9,777 nucleotides of DNA from Phenylobacterium sp. (GTDB taxonomy: Bacteria > Pseudomonadota > Alphaproteobacteria > Caulobacterales > Caulobacteraceae): the NCBI GenBank assembly GCA_019264505.1, contig JAHUZY010000369.1:1-9777 (forward strand), written 5' to 3'. Shown piece after piece: positions 8,886 through 9,777 of the stretch. Both the position numbers and the translations under genes were made by a program. Under the pieces are notes generated by a model. It was given only the letters and a program-made list of their open reading frames with translations, searched no databases and was not told where the DNA came from. How positions within the stretch are numbered: position 1 is the stretch's first letter; each line of letters begins with the position of its first letter.

Positions 8886-8940
8886 GATCTGAGCGGAGAC
8901 AAGGCTTGGGACGGACGGGGGGCCAGCGGGGTTTCGTGGA

Positions 8941-9777
8941 ATGACGTCCAGCCGTCGTGAAAAGACGCCCCCGTCTGCTGACGAAACGTCGACGGCGCGC
9001 CGGCCGCTGGCCTACGGACCCTATGAGGATCGGGCCGGCTGGCTCCGGGGCCTGGGCATCGCCCTGGCGGTGGGCGGTTTCCTCGCCCTGTCGGGCGCCT
9101 TCGCCGACGAAGACGCCTCCCTGGTCCGGCGGCTCGCCTACTGGCTGCCCATGATGGGGATCGGCGCCCTGTGGGGCGGGTTCATCGCCCGGGCCTTCTT
9201 TCCAGACCATGGGGACGAGGACCCGCCCCCCGAGGGGATGTGGCTCAACGGCCTGTGGGCGGCGCTGGCCATGGCCGTCCCCTTCACCGGTCTGGTGTGG
9301 ACGGCGACCTGGCTGGCCTTCGGCCACCAGATCCCCTGGCGGGGCCTGCCCTATCTGTTCGGCAGCGTCTTTGTCCTGTCCCTGGCCATGACGGTGCTGA
9401 ACACCCTGGTGGAGAGTCGCCGCCAGGCCATGCGCCGGCTCCGGGCCGCGCCGGCGCCCGTCAAGCCGGTCCGGTTCCTGGAGCGGTTGCCGCCGCGCCT
9501 GCGCGGGGCCGACCTCCACGCCATCGAGGCCGAGGACCACTATCTGCGCCTGCACACCTCCAAGGGCCAGGACCTGATCCTCATGCGGCTGGGGGATGCG
9601 ATCGAGGAACTGCAGGGGCTGGAAGGCGCCCAGGTCCACCGGTCCTGGTGGGTGGCCCGCGCCGCCATCGCCGATGTGCGGCGGGGCGACGGCCGCGCGG
9701 TCCTGACGTTGGCCGGCGGGATCCAGGTCCCCGTCAGCCGCACCTATGCCCGCCTGCTACGCGAGGCGGGCTGGTAC
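8941..9777 (+). CDS. Membrane-anchored LytTR-domain transcriptional regulator (3' end at window edge)
   Basis: The frame from ATG 8941 is open to the last base, giving at least 279 residues with no stop in the window. The N-terminus (1-30) is polar. Four likely membrane helices follow, near 34-52, 65-85, 102-126 and 138-156, then a basic stretch (SRRQAMRRLR) on the cytoplasmic side. Residues about 178-279 form a LytTR DNA-binding domain: IEAEDHYLRLHTSKG, the LMRLGDAIEEL helix, VHRSWWVAR and VPVSRTYARLL are its hallmarks. The domain looks nearly complete, so the stop is probably just past the edge. There is no receiver domain, so it is a one-component regulator that could sense a membrane signal through its helices. 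An in-frame TGA at 8890 and no other start codon in between support this ATG; the ribosome site is weak. It is divergent from the DUF2306 gene, a likely target or partner by position. Confidence 0.9.
   Translation, partial: MTSSRREKTPPSADETSTARRPLAYGPYEDRAGWLRGLGIALAVGGFLALSGAFADEDASLVRRLAYWLPMMGIGALWGGFIARAFFPDHGDEDPPPEGMWLNGLWAALAMAVPFTGLVWTATWLAFGHQIPWRGLPYLFGSVFVLSLAMTVLNTLVESRRQAMRRLRAAPAPVKPVRFLERLPPRLRGADLHAIEAEDHYLRLHTSKGQDLILMRLGDAIEELQGLEGAQVHRSWWVARAAIADVRRGDGRAVLTLAGGIQVPVSRTYARLLREAGWY

Noticed and set aside
8854..9639. Upstream extension of the DUF2306 frame to a start at 9639 (449 codons in all)
   Set aside because: The extra part is antisense to the LytTR gene, low in complexity and without membrane or domain features. 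A strong ribosome site points to the start at 8853.

Overview
The window is high-GC bacterial DNA that reads as alphaproteobacterial, most likely Caulobacteraceae (Caulobacter/Phenylobacterium-like). This rests on the proteins (an OdhB of the alphaproteobacterial type, and SucC with an extra ~11-residue stretch after its GGRGKG motif), the gene order, and the CTTGA-loop palindromes. The genus call is inference from memory, not a database match.

Most of the window (321-8162, minus strand) is one block of TCA-cycle genes in the order sucC, sucD, sucA (odhA), odhB (sucB), lpd. They encode both subunits of succinyl-CoA ligase followed by the E1, E2 and E3 components of the 2-oxoglutarate dehydrogenase complex. 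Together these carry 2-oxoglutarate through succinyl-CoA to succinate with NADH production and substrate-level phosphorylation. A sigma70-type promoter (8216-8244) lies about 50 bases ahead of sucC. sucC and sucD overlap by one base (TAATG), and the other gaps are 49-75 bases. A strong GC hairpin between odhB and lpd (1760-1783) may lower or separate lpd expression.

Upstream of this operon (8290-9777) is a divergent pair: a small five-helix membrane protein of DUF2306 type (minus strand) and a membrane-anchored LytTR transcriptional regulator (plus strand). The regulator runs to the window edge without a stop codon. They share an 87-base intergenic region. This is the least characterised part of the window and the best candidate for an undescribed signalling unit.

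At the left end is the 3' end of a plus-strand GNAT acetyltransferase gene, convergent with lpd. Between them (190-320) are two 39-base imperfect palindromes in inverted orientation. They share the loop CTTGA and flanks but differ in the stems by paired, compensating changes, a REP/BIME-like arrangement. The core operon looks intact and ordinary; I saw no tRNA, rRNA, CRISPR array, insertion sequence or prophage gene.
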